Assembly: GCF_029867415.1 (NCBI RefSeq)
Contig: NW_026705786.1
Span: 186,001 to 250,000, forward strand
Source: Vicia villosa
Taxonomy: Eukaryota; Streptophyta; Magnoliopsida; Fabales; Fabaceae
Direction: 5' to 3'
DNA length: 64,000 nucleotides
Shown here: piece by piece, positions 34,191-45,835 of the stretch
How positions within the stretch are numbered: the first letter of the stretch is position 1
Layout: each line of letters begins with the position of its first letter
Notes under the pieces: generated by a model
The model's input: only the letters and a program-made list of their open reading frames with translations
Databases searched by the model: none
Told to the model about the DNA's origin: nothing
Position numbers and translations under genes: made by a program

Positions 34191-36629
34191 TCTTGTAGTG
34201 AATAAGGCAACAAGGAAACAAATAATAAGGCAACAGGCAACAAGAGAGGTTACCCTAAAGGTGTGTGTGTGGCACAATCACGTGGTTAATTCAGATATTT
34301 TATCATGTAATTAGTTATTCTAATTCAATTAACAGGCTTGCACTCCCTAGGATTACTAACCACGCAGTTAAAAAATACAGAAATTAAAGGCAGAATTTAA
34401 AAGTCCTACGCTTTTACAATAAACACCTGTAGGCAGAAAAATAAAGGTGGAAATATAAACCTAAACTATTATAATAAACACCTGCATGGAAAATAGAGGC
34501 AAAATATAGAAGGAATATAACTAAACTATTACAAGGCTTTGAGGCAGATACATTATAAATCAAGAATTATATAATAATAAGGCAAAGGCAAATAAAAGGT
34601 ATTGATAAAATTAATAAAAATAGAAAAGGTTTTGAAAAAAGAAGAAGGAAAAAGGTTTTTGAAAAAGATTCAGGGTAAACCCTGATTTTTTAGGGAATAA
34701 GGTTTTATGAGAAAAATGACACATTAGTTAATGGACGACACCTACCTAAAAACCTAAGGCTTCTAGGGTTTCTAAATTAATCGAGGCTAACAAACCTAAA
34801 AATTTAATTATTAGTTTTTTTTAACCTAATTAATTTAAATGTCGGCTAATCTTGATTAAATTATTTTTATGAACCCTAATTTAATTTAAATTATCCTAAA
34901 TTAATTAATCCTAATTTTTAAATAAATTACCCTAATTTAATCAATTATCTTAACTAATTAAATAAACTAAATTAAATTAATTTATATGAAAAAAAAGATT
35001 TTTTGTTTTGTAAGAAAAAAAGGTTTTTTTTATTATTAAAAGATTATTAAAACAATTTTTTTAAAAAAAAAAATAGAAAGAAAAAGGAAGAATATGTTAT
35101 TAAAAATAAAAAAAATTCAAAAACCTGCGTATGGATCCTATGTGGTACACCTTAGATGGATCATGGTACGCCTGCAGGCTCACGTGCATTGGATGGAGGG
35201 AGTGCTTGATCTGATGGAAGAGCACTAAGGGAACACGGTATCCAAGTAAGTCATAACGTACTGAATCGTTCCAGACTTCAAACCAAACGCACGCGCTTTC
35301 CACCCACTCCGGAGACGACACCTCATCATCTTCAACCTTCATCAGTCGTATTAGGTCCTGTACCTTTTACCTACGGACAAGGTTTCGTAGCCATAGCCTT
35401 GCATGCTATAAAATCCACAAAACACAAAAAAATGTTTCGCGACCCCATCAATGGAATCGTCCAGACCTCACGAATCTATTGGCACACGTAATTGGATCTA
35501 ATTTTGCCTAAAACGAAAAGCCCTGATTGAGAGCTTCGAAACCCTACAATGGCAAAACACTCATAGCAGCATATAAATGCAATTAACGTTCCAGAATCGA
35601 TCATAACATCATTTTAATCATAAATATGCAACCAAATTTTGCTTAAAAGGCATGAATAATTGAAATAGAGTTCATGAAAGATGGTGCAAACCGTGGCAAA
35701 TTAGGGATGATTCTTGGTGCTGCAAGGCTTGGTAATGATCTGGAATGAATCAGGGAAGCTTGAGGAGCGTGCTTTGATCTCTGACAACTCCTGAATTGGC
35801 TTGTAATTAGGAATTCGAGTCTGAAATTTTCTTGAATATGAAGGGCTCGGCTTAGGGCTTTCTGATGCTGCAAAACAGTGTGCTCTAGGTTTGCAATGGG
35901 CTTTGACAAAAAACTGCTTTTGGTTGACTTTCAAAAAGGACCTGTAATCTTTTGATCCATATCTCTCAAATGAAGAATTTTTAGACTTGGCATCTGAGAG
36001 AAAAAGTTGTAGAGAATTCAATTTTCTTCTAATTAAGCTTTGGATGGGAAATTTCTGATGTTCCATATGAAAGTTATGGCTGGTCAAAGTTCAGTTGACT
36101 TTAGATCAAAAAACCCTAATTTAGAAACTTTAGGTTTAGTTGATTTCTAAACTTTCCTTGATGAATCATGATCAACCCTTGATCAAATGATGAATGATAC
36201 TTCAAAATGAGGATGTTGACCAAAAATCAGAAATTTTGACTGTACTTTGACCACAGTTGACTTTTAGGTCAAACTAGTCGACTATTGACTTTCTGAGCAA
36301 TTTACTGAGCAATCCTTGGAATTGAAGCCTGAATTTTGTCATAGAGATAATTTGAAACATCATGAACTATCTGATATCCATTGGGGACCTTGATTTATTA
36401 ATTCTCTTCAGAGAAATCAAAACCCTAGTTTAGGAGGTCATTGTTTAGGAGAGTATGCCCCTAAGTCTTGAACCTTGGTATGAGTTTTGAAAGGTGAAAT
36501 GAGATGGGCAAATTTAAGGGTATGACAAAGACGTTTTGTACATCGGGTAATTCCCCTCATAGTATATGAATGGTAGTTTTCCTCTGAAAATGGTTCATTT
36601 ACCTTTTAATCAAGAATCCACTGCTAGAA

Positions 36630-37530
36630 TCGACAGTTGGCAGTCTTTTTCAAGAAGATAGTTTGTGCACTCATAACTGTCCCCTGCAAGCCGACAAATG
36701 GCAGTCTTCTTCAAGAAGATAGTTTGTCCATTCCGGGATTTCCCCCCTAGCAGGTTGACAAATGGCAGTCTTCCTCAAGAAGATAGTTTGTTTACTTTTG
36801 GTAATCCTCGGCAAGTCAACAAATGGCGACCTTCCTCAAGGAGATAGTTTGTTCACTCTCATTACTTCTCCCAGCCAGGGTCGACAAATGCCAATCTTTT
36901 TCAAAAAGATAGTTTGTTCACCTTCAATACCTCGCCAGCAGGATTGCCAAATGGCGATTTTCCTCAAAAAGATAGTTTGTTCGGATTCTCAAGCAGAGCG
37001 ACAAATTGAAATCTTCCTTAAGAAGATAGTTTGTCCATTTTTCGATTTCCCCACGGAGTCGACAAATGGCAGTCTTCCTCCAGAAGATAGTTTGTTCACA
37101 TCCAAGAGTTCCTCGACGAGGCGACAAATGGCAGACTTCTTTGAGAAGATAGTTTGTTTCGCTTAAGGATTCCTCAGCAGACTTCTTTGACAGATGGCAG
37201 TTTTCTTCAAGAAGACAGTTTTTTTACCCTTAATATTCCCCGCAAAGCCGACAAATGGCAATTTTCCTCAAGAAGACAGTCTGTTCACTTTTGTTCCCCT
37301 AACAGTCGACAAATGGCATTCCTTCTCAAGAAAGACAGTTTATCTATTGTTTAATCCCATCAGAGTCGATGAATGGCAGTTTCTTTGCAAGAAATAGTTT
37401 GTCTACTTCCATGGTGCTCATCCCCATCAGAGTTGACGAATGGCAGTTTTTCCCCTGGAAAACAGTTTGTTAACTCCCCGGCATAAATTGATGAATGGCA
37501 GTTTTCTTCCCGAAGACAATTCATCCACTT
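36630..37530. repeat. Hairpin minisatellite of element E
   Basis: About 13 units of about 65-70 bp centre on ACAAATGGCAGTCTTCCTC with a mirrored end AAGAAGATAGTTTGT. The inner arms TCTTC/GAAGA become TCTTT/AAAGA (near 36893-36911), TTTCTT/AAGAAA (near 37380) and TTTTCC/GGAAAA (near 37446). The outer arms ACAAA/TTTGT become GATGAAT/ATTCATC in the last unit (37490-37525). Short ORFs through the array are by-products. Confidence 0.9.
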
Positions 37531-37724
37531 TCAAACAGAGTCATTATCTCCTCAAAAGGACGCACGATCATATGGTATTCCTTCGAAGACATCAAATTGA
37601 AGGAAAGTGTGATAAAGTTTCTTATCTACCATCAAATGGCATCTCTCCAACAGACACTGGTGAGAAGTTTGATGAGGAAACAGACCCTTGGAGATTTTTT
37701 CTTTATCTGAGATATCGTCCAAAA

Positions 37725-37930
37725 CTACAACTGTGACTAGTTTTGCGATCAGAAATCCAAAACAAGGGGAGGTTGCTAACATTATTACAACTGAGACCAG
37801 TTTCGCGACCAGACATCCGAAACGAGGGGAGGTTGCTTACCTTTTTTAGGTAACATTACTACGACTAAGACCAGTTTCGCGATCAGACATCCGAAATGAG
37901 GGGAGGTTATTTACCTTTTTCTAGGTATCA
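37725..37930. repeat. Second, three-unit hairpin repeat of element E
   Basis: Three units of about 66-75 bp hold GTTTTG/CAAAAC (unit 1) and GTTTCG/CGAAAC (units 2 and 3, the last with one G-T pair) around a 12-base CGA(T/C)CAGA(A/C)ATC loop, followed by GAGGGGAGGTT. Confidence 0.8.
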
Positions 37931-38200
37931 TCACTTAGTCAGAGAAGATGGATCGCGCATTCTATATTGCCATCCATTCACCAGAGTTCACATAACACAT
38001 TTCTACAGGAGTTTGTCTCTTCATCCATCACAAAGTGCGACAACGGGATCAAGTCATGAATGAACATTTCATTATCACTGCAACATCTCAGGAACGCCCA
38101 AAATTCGGGCATTCTTTGGTATTTAAGTCTCTTTCACTCAGAAGAGATCAAGATGTCAATCTTTCTCCCTCCAGATGAAAGAAAATTAAATAGGGGCATC

Positions 38201-40898
38201 TGTCATACCCTAATTTTGACTCCCCCTGAGATGTCACATCTCCAGACATTTCATCAACCAAAGACAAGTACCCAGGACAGTCACTTGTTTACCTAGTACT
38301 CATTCGAGGGTGTTCAAGAACAAAGAAGCTCAGGAAAAGGATCAATCAATAAGAAAATAACCTATAATAAAATCATAGGACTCAAAATGATTCATTCATT
38401 CACCTATGTTGTTTAAACACCAGTCATCAGGACTCAGGTTTGCTCAGGTCACCAAACTAGGGTTTTGAGCCTATCAAGGACTAAAATCAGGGCCCACATC
38501 TGGGAGACCCTAAAAAGCTCCTGGGCATCACTCAAAGTGTTCAATCATTTTCAAATGATCCCTATGACAATATCCAATGGGAATTGTACTTCAATTCAAG
38601 ATCCACAGTCATCAATTTCATCTGCCCTACAAATTATGGTTTTTGACCTAATTCACCTAGACAGTTGACTTTTAATCAGGACATGGCTCCATAACTCAAA
38701 CCATGGCTCAAGAACCTCTACTGTCTCAATATGATACACTCATATCATCCATTTGAAGAGGGTAGCTTGATTCACCTGAAATCTCCAAAAAACTCACAAT
38801 TTACTTGGAAAAGTCAACTATACAATATCACCTTTGACTTTTTAGATTTTTGGTCAACCATGGACCTTTGAAGATCAAAATAATCAATATATGTTTATTG
38901 AAGTAATTTGACCAAGAAAAATCAAGAAAATCAATCAAGAATCAAAAAGTCAAAGATTGACTTTTCACACTTAGAAATTTTTTAAGTGTTTAAAGGTCTC
39001 TTTTTTCCAAACTTTAGAAGGGAATATGTCAATATTTCACCTACACAGCTCAAAAAACTCCAAACATCAAATTTGTAGATTTTGGTGCAATAAACAACTT
39101 TGTCACATATAATTTTTTGGCTAAAAATCAACCATTGAAGAGATATGGAGCTTCAAAGTTGTTGCACTCATGAAACTAGCCAAGAAACCCTAGTTTTCTT
39201 CAAACTTCATGGGACATTTTCACTAATTTCCTTAAATATTTTGAAGAAACTCCAAACTAATGAATTGAAGTACATGTCAAGGGCTTTCCAAATTGTCCTC
39301 AAACTCCTCTAAATTCATTTTGAGCTAGGAGTTATGCTTGTCCGATGTTAGGCTCATGAAGTGAAATTACAAGTCATGACCAATTTTGGTTTGGTCATCT
39401 ATTAACAGAAAATTTCTCATTTGTTTTTCAAAAATTTCTTCTCGTTATTGAAGGGAATTATTCCCGGTGAAACTCTTCATATACCTATGTGACCTAGTGT
39501 CCATCCTCACTTCTTCTATTTTCAAAACAAAACATTTCAAAACAGTTTTCAATAAACATTCAACTGTTTACAATCAAACTTTCAATCTTGTTTTCAAAAC
39601 AACAACAACTTCAAATCAATTGCCTTTGGGCCTCTCCTTGAGTCTAAGACCCAAACCCTCCTGTACATACATCTTTCAAAGGGCTCCTCTTCATCCAGGT
39701 TAGGCTTTATAGCTTTCAATTTACAAGCTTTCATTTAAATTCCTGTCAAAATATCAACTGTACATATATAAATTGTTTAGAACTCCGTCTGAGAACAACC
39801 TTAGGACAAATAAATTGTATATATATATATTATAGGACTATGGCCTAGGATTGAGAATGTCTTTTCGGTGAAGGCTCTTTCCTAATTAGAATTCCTTAGT
39901 TTAAACCTCAAGATGAATTAATCCCGGTGAAACATCTTGAAAAAAGCCTTAGAACAAAAATAGGGCACATCCACCCAAGAGGAATTATTCCCGGTGAAAC
40001 CTCTTACCCATTTTCTTAGAGCCAAATAAGTTCAAAACCAACATAGCTTTCTCTTGTGCTATAACAAGGACCCTCGATGACCCTCGATTAGCCTCCTCTT
40101 GGACTTACAATACAAGGACCCACAAGCTTCTTAAAAGCATATTCACAACTTTCTCTTGAGCTTGTATACAAGGACCCATCAGGTTTTTTATAAACATAGA
40201 AACAGATCTTTAGTCACCTTTTAGCCTACCCTGGTGAGATTCTTCTACTCTTCAAACCAGATTTCAAATAAGCTAAGAATGTCTCAATCTCAATATTGAG
40301 TTCACCTTTGGAATGAGAGACATGGACAGTCTCTGTCACCCATATCTTCAATCTCCAGTTACTCTTCTCCTTAGTAGAGTCTAGATTCCACATCTGAAAT
40401 ATCCTCAGTCAGATTCAGCCTTAATCTTGGGCTCTAAACAAGAAGTCTAAAACAATTCCTTTCATAAGTCAAAACCCCTGGAAAGGGTCAGCCTCCAAAA
40501 TCAATCCTTCAAATCCAAATTCCCTGGAAAGGGTTAGCTTCCAAAAACAACTTTCATTTCAAACCTTCAAAACTCCCCGGTAGAGTCAACCCTAGGCCAG
40601 TCTCAATCACTCAAACAAATTTCCTAGTAAGGTCAACCTCCAACTCTGGGCTTTCATTCATCAATCCCTGCTTAATAAAAGCATAGACCCCAGAAGGGTC
40701 AGCCTTCAATCTATGAACAACAGAGTAACCCTCAGTAGAGTTAGCCTCAACCTTGGGCTTTGTACAAGGCAGATATCCCCCTTTGAGTCAAAAGATCCCA
40801 AACTGGTAGATCTTTCTCCATCAAGAGTTAGCCTCAACCATGAGCTTTGTACAAGGCAGATAATAGAGTCTCCACAGTGAGTCTTTCCACTTAGTCAG
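38201..40898 (+). repeat. Element E 3' LTR, 5' portion (continues at 54835)
   Basis: It starts TGTCATACCCTAATTTTGAC after the polypurine tract. It contains three ATTCCCGGTGAAAC words (39450-39990) and, from about 40420, degenerate repeats around CAACCTTGGGCTTTGTACAAG. It is cut by element F at 40898/40899. Confidence 0.8.
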
Positions 40899-42825
40899 TG
40901 TCATACCCCAAAATTTGCCTTCCTCTTTTCATCTTCAATGGCTCAGGGTTCAAGGGTTTGTGCAAATAACTCTCTCATAATCAAAGATCTCCAAAACTAG
41001 GGTTTGCAGTTTATCAAGGAATTTTAAGTCTCTGAGGCCTCAAATGGATCTCAAGGTGTCACATATGTATCAGAGCATATCCATGTCAATTATCAAGCTT
41101 CTATTCCAAGGATTGCGCACTCAATGACTCCGATGATCAATAATCGACTATGCTGACCTAAAAGTCAACCATAGTCAAAATACAGTCAAACTTCAAGATT
41201 TATTGTCAACATCAAGTGTGTGGGGCTATATCCATCATTTGATCAAAGGTTGATCATGATCCATCAATAAAAAATCAGAAATGAACATATGCAAAGGTTC
41301 AAAGTAGGGTTTTTTTAGGAGAAAGTCAACTCAACTTTGACTGGTCATAACTTTCACATAGAGCATAAAAAATTCCCCAACCAAAGCCTATTTTGAAGGA
41401 AATTTGATTCTCTACAACTTTGTCTCTCACAAGCCAAAGCCAGAAATGCATCATTTGAGAGATATGGTACAAAAGATTACAGGTCCTCCAAAAAGGTCAA
41501 CAAAAACACCTTTTGAGTCAAAGCCCATAACTTGAGCATGGAAGCTTCAATTGAGGTGAGACCAAAAGGAGGTTTTAAAGGACTCGTCAAGCTTTCTAAA
41601 AAGTCCTAGAATGTATTTATATGATTAAAAGTGAGGGAGATACAAGGCTTAGAAGTTGATCGATTTTGGAGAAATACATGAAATCTTAACTAAGTGATTG
41701 TGGTTTTCTCAACCAAATGGACCTAAGAATGGATTTCGAACTTGTTCATGGGCTTTATGATGACTCTTAAAATAATTATTTTATTCTTTATAATATTTAT
41801 TTTTATTTATTTGAATTTTAATTCATGTAAATATGGATAAATCATATAAAAATTGGAATAATTTATTTTAAACCTAAGATTTGTTTTTTTTCAAAATAGT
41901 TTAAATGATTCAATACATGAATATATTTACTAAACCTATTTTGATGTTTTGTGACCTTTTGAATTTCTATCTTAAATAAAATACAAAAGAAATAATGCAT
42001 GGCTTGAGGATTGGATTGCTATCATGTTGGAGGCCCATTAGTAACCCTAATGTAGTGATATACATACTGAGAAGAGAGGAGGACGAAAGGGGGGAGGAGA
42101 ACCAAAAACTAGGGTTTCTAAGGGTGATAACGAATCCAAATGGGGTGCAGCTTCTGGCCATGAATTCCAGGGCGTTTTAACAAGTTTTAAGGACCTTTTC
42201 CTCTTGCTGGAGCTCTAAGGCGTCAAACCAAGCATTCATACGAGCCCAGAGTGCCTTAGAATCGTCACTTTCGGCTGCATCCGTTTGGTAACAATTATCG
42301 ATCTCAAACTCGCTATTCCTCTGGTATGAATTGTTGTTAAGCATCATTATATGTATATGGCATTGGTCAGAGTCGATTTGACGTATTGGAATTGAGTTTT
42401 GGCGCAGGTTCGTCATCCTGCCATTCTTAGGGCAAGATTTTCTTGCTCTTCGTATTTGCGTTTTCAGGAACTTTCAGGTGAAACAAACATCACCATCGTA
42501 ATCGCAGGGTCCGAATTAGGGGGAGAGGATACTCTGGGCTTTGATTCAGGTTCTAATTCGCAGGCGAGGTGGCTGGAGCGGTCGGAGAAGACAACTGGAT
42601 GTACTGTTCCGGCGGCCGTTTCTCCTTTGGTTGGCTTTGACTTCCAGCGCAGCGCAGTCGTGCAAAGTGATTGGTTGGTCAAAGGGGAATGGTTCTCTCT
42701 CTAATTCTGATTGGGTTTCTCCATGACACAGGGGCCCACTCTTGACTCCTTTTATTTATTTATTTATACAATTCTAGTTTTTCATTTTGTAATTTGATGA
42801 TCCAGTTACTAACACAAACATCATG

Positions 42826-42864
42826 TAGCCGGATTGGAAGAGGGAGAAGTCCTGGGTTCAATCC
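42826..42864 (+). promoter_or_regulatory. tRNA-like pol III A and B box words in the F LTR
   Basis: TAGCCGGATTGG (A-box-like, one mismatch) is followed by GTTCAATCC (perfect B box, 42856-42864) and CTACCA. The other LTR has the same words at 53504 and 53550-53558 with 16 extra bases between them. The sequence does not fold as a full tRNA. Confidence 0.35.
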
Positions 42865-43077
42865 CTGGATCTACCATATTTGTTTTACCATTAAATCTTT
42901 ACAGATCCAATGCAATGCGCCCCTGCCTGATATGGTGCACCTTCGCTCTTCCACCACACGATCTTCTCCTTTCCAGATCTAACGTACCAAGGATTGGTGG
43001 CACACCATGAACCCTCAAGGGCTGCCACACAGGATCACGCCCAGGTTTCTTTTATTTTTTATTTATTTATTTAATTG

Positions 43078-43079
<2 letters not shown>

Positions 43080-43148
<69 letters not shown>
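43080..43148. repeat. (TA)n microsatellite in the F 5' LTR
   Basis: About 34 TA units; the 3' LTR has only a few at the same place (near 53787), so the tract expanded after insertion or shrank in the other copy. Confidence 0.95.
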
Positions 43149-43155
<7 letters not shown>

Positions 43156-43373
43156 TAATGTGTATAATTTTTAATTTGGGATTTAGATGATAAAAATAAG
43201 ACTAGGCTAATAATTGACATTATGATTATCTCTCGATTATTTGATTATGTCGATTAATTTATTTAATCATCTCTAATTATAAAAATCACAACAACCCTAG
43301 AAAATTGTTATCAAGGCATTAGGGTTTGTCCAATCCCCATTAGTTTTCTAGCCAAAATAATAAGGTTTAATTT

Positions 43374-43696
43374 ATTATTCGCTTCGATTAAATCAATTAA
43401 TCGCGGTAGGTAATAATCAAATAATTATTTAATTCTAAAATATAAATTAAAATAACAATTTACTCTGCTAAATGGTTTTAACCAAAGCTATTGGTTACGA
43501 TGATTAGCATTTTCCCTTTATCAAAATTCGTTATTATTTGTAATCGAATCTATCGATTATGAGGAGTAACGATAATTTAAAATACATATTCATTTGCTAT
43601 TCGTGGTAATCGAATCCATCGATTATAGTGGTTAGCAATCCTCCCTTCAATCCGTTAGCTGTGGTAATCAAACCTATTGATTATTGCAACTAATGG
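43374..43696. repeat. Five tandem two-part hairpins in the F LTR (copy near 54023-54345)
   Basis: Each unit has an outer and an inner stem and a 5-7-base loop. Inner/outer arms in order: CGATTA/TAATCG with ATTATT/AATAAT; AACCAA/TTGGTT with TGCTAA/TTAGCA; TAATCG/CGATTA with CGTTA/TAACG; TAATCG/CGATTA with TTGCTA/TAGCAA; TAATCA/TGATTA with CCGTTAG/CTAATGG. Loops are AATCAAT, AGCTA, AATCTAT, AATCCAT and AACCTAT. H has equivalent units with changed arms. Confidence 0.9.
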
Positions 43697-44181
43697 TAAC
43701 AAATAAAAAGCAGGGTTGTACGCCCAAATCCTAAAACACTTCCCAAATCTAAAACATTCAAAGCACTTCAAATCAAACTACGAATTTTCATCCTCATTCA
43801 AAACTACGATAGGCCATTCAAAAAGCCTTCAAACACCTCCATAAATCAATTCAAAGGTGTACAACCCTGTCCCCGAACTACGTTGACTCTGATTCTCCAT
43901 AAGGAGATACGTAGGCACTTGGATAACCAAGGCGAGTCCCCCTCCCTAAAATCTCAATTTTCCCTTATTCAGTTCTTTAGCTATTAAACCTCAATACTTT
44001 AGCCATAAACCTTTACCTTAGATTCAAAGCCAATAGGAAAGGGTTGAGGGTGCCTAACACCTTTCCTCGACCTGATTATAATAACTTACCCTGAATCTCA
44101 TAATTGCGTAGGGTTTCCTATTCGCCCTTCAGAATAGGTGGCGACTCTAAAATCTTTATTTTTAGGGCAGGTTGCTACAGC

Positions 44182-44199
44182 CGACGCCTCTGCTGGGGA
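44182..44199 (+). other. Element F primer-binding site (imperfect)
   Basis: CTCTGCTGGGGA matches the tRNA-Arg-type site of B exactly; the first bases, next to the LTR, read CCGACGC instead of TGGCGA and are diverged or rearranged. Confidence 0.6.
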
Positions 44200-45835
44200 C
44201 ACACTTAATGGTGAATTATTAGGCTCCTATAGGTTTTGACAGGGTTTAGGTTTTTGGCGAAAAATCTAGGTTTTTGGCAAATTTTTTAGGGTTTGGCTAA
44301 TTTTCCATTTTAGGGTTTATGGTTTTTAATAAATATTTAATTAACATTTATTTATTTATTTATTTGCCATTTCATTTATTTACCGCAATTCCGTTTATTT
44401 ACAGTTTATTTAAATAATACATGTTTATTTAAATATTTGTTGTGTATTGTATTTTTTTTAAAATTGCAAATGGCCGGAGTTCAAGGTTAGTTTTTTTAAA
44501 TATTTAAATTTTATTTATTTACTTCCTTTGAAATTTCATTACCGCAATTTAATTAAATATTTATTTAATTGAATATTTTTATTCCTATTACATCTTCTAG
44601 GTTATATATAAACTGTTGTTAAAACCTAATCGTGGGAATTATCTTTAAGACCAGGGGGGACTTGAATCGCCTACGAGTCTTATTGATAATTCCACTCAGA
44701 GTGGGTTGAATATCCGGAAATGTCCAATACGAGGCTTGACTTTGTTGAGGGCAGAACTTGGTATTTGGGTGATCTCTCTGGGAACCTACCCTAAAACTCG
44801 AACCTCATGGATAAAATGAGTTGTTCTAAAATCCAAAGAGACGAAATGTCTCGGAGGCTACGAACGACCCCATGAGACCCTTGTTTAGAACATACCAATG
44901 GGAAGGGTAGCCTCCCTAAGCCGTCATGCCGGACCTTTGAACCTAGGGCTTATGTGCTTTTGTGCTTATTATATGTTTGCAAATTATATTCTGCGAATGT
45001 CTTGCGTTTTAAGTCACCCTCTTACTTTTTTATTTATTTATCCCTCCATCTATTTACGTCTGTTAAATAAATGCATATGTTTGTTTAAATATTTGCTGCT
45101 TTAATGCATTGTCTAAATTATAAGCAGCCGGATTTGAGGTTAGTTCTTTAAATATTTAAATTTAATTTTATTTATTTATTTATAGCCTTAAATTACAGTA
45201 ATTTAAATTTTTATTTAATTACTGTCTTACTATATTGTTAAATTATAAGCGGCTGTATTTCCAGGTTAGTTTTAAATATTTAAATTTAAATTTATTTATT
45301 TATTTACAGTCTTAAGTTACCGCAAATTTTTACAGTAATTTAAATATTGTTTAATTACTTATCTATCTTTATTGCCGTTTGATATAAATTGTTGTTTTCT
45401 ATCTTTTTCGGGATATTATAAATTGTTTGTTAAAACCTAAGTGTGGGAGTTATCCTTAAGACCAGGGGGGACTTGAATCGCCTACGAGTCTCATTGATAA
45501 CTCCACTCAGAGTGGGTTGAATATCCGGAAATGTCCAATACGAGGCTTGACCTTGTTGAGGGCAGGACTTGGTATTTGGCTGATCTCTCTGAGAACCTAC
45601 CCCAAAAATTTGAACCTCATGGATAAAATGAGTTGTTCTAAAATCCAAAGAGACAAAAAGTCTCGAAGGCTACGAACGACCCCATGAGACCTTCTAGAAC
45701 ACTCCCATGGAAAGGGTAGGCTCCCTAAAGCCGCTACGTCGAACCTATGAACCTAGGACTTTTGTGCTTCTGTGCTCATTATATGCTTGCAATTTATATA
45801 CTTCGAATATCTATGCGTTTCAATTTTGCAGGTAT
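44200..45835 (+). repeat. Element F internal duplication of about 815 bp
   Basis: The segment from GTTAAAACCTAA with AAGACCAGGGGGGACTTGAA and CTACGAACGACCCCATGAGA occurs at about 44617-44990 and again at 45431-45800, and a CAGCCGGATTTGAGG/TTTAAATATTTAAATTT word occurs three times (44470, 45122, 45249). No coding frame is seen; short ORFs are not conserved between the copies. Confidence 0.7.

Larger units (their letters stand above)
30154..34203. mobile_element. Element D: non-autonomous CACTA (En/Spm) DNA transposon
   Basis: The ends read CACTACAAGAAA (30157) and TTTCTTGTAGTG (34200) and are perfect inverted repeats; the 3-bp target duplication AAT is at 30154-30156 and 34201-34203. Both subterminal regions (30157-30360 and 33925-34190) hold repeats of ACGACGGTT, AACCGCCG and AACTGTCGC type, several as palindromes, as is usual for CACTA elements. 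No transposase is present. The interior of about 3.5 kb carries host-gene pieces. Confidence 0.95.
1..36527 (-). mobile_element. Element A: Ogre-type Ty3/gypsy retrotransposon (3' truncated by window, hosts B, C and D)
   Basis: On the minus strand the order is 5' LTR (29464-36527), tRNA-type primer site (29442-29459), leader, ORF1 (27400-28740), gag, protease, reverse transcriptase/RNase H, second RNase H, integrase and a repeat-rich 3' region at 1-1549. An extra ORF upstream of gag, a non-coding gap between protease and reverse transcriptase, and a second RNase H are features known for Ogre/Tat elements. Three insertions with target-site duplications interrupt it: B at 7087-24737, C at 26004-27152, D at 30157-34200. 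Numerous stops and frameshifts make it a dead copy. The outer LTR end at 36527 reads TGTCATACCC on the minus strand; the 3' LTR and matching outer target duplication are outside the window. Confidence 0.9.
29464..36527 (-). repeat. Element A 5' LTR, split by CACTA element D
   Basis: The LTR covers 29464-30156 and 34204-36527 (about 3.0 kb without D and its AAT duplication). On the minus strand it begins TGTCATACCCTTAAATTTGC and ends TATTACA. The outer third shares blocks with the LTR of F (AATCGACTA, GACCTAAAAGTCAAC, GATCATGAT words in the same order), so A and F belong to related families. AT-rich tracts occur at 34780-35090. Confidence 0.85.
36528..38200 (+). mobile_element. Element E: 3' internal end (hairpin arrays and polypurine tract)
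   Basis: From the border of A to the 3' LTR, the plus strand carries two tandem arrays and ends in a polypurine tract GAAAATTAAATAGGGGCATC (38181-38200) directly before an LTR start. The rest of E lies left of A, outside the window, because A inserted into it. No coding sequence remains here. Confidence 0.8.
40899..44179 (+). repeat. Element F 5' LTR
   Basis: It starts TGTCATACCCCAAAATTTGC and ends GGTTGCTACA. Inside are A/B-box-like words (42826-42864), a (TA)n tract of about 70 bp (43080-43148), five tandem hairpins (43374-43696) and a conserved 3' part (CTACGTTGACTCTGATTCTC) that H shares in reverse orientation. Confidence 0.95.

Noticed and set aside
36762..37166. 134-codon ORF with repeated Lys-Lys-Ile-Val-Cys motif
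   Set aside because: A reading frame through the E hairpin minisatellite; unit lengths vary and the frame is not kept along the array.
42826..42872. tRNA gene in the F LTR
   Set aside because: B box and CCA-like end are present, but the acceptor arms do not pair and no anticodon arm can be placed.
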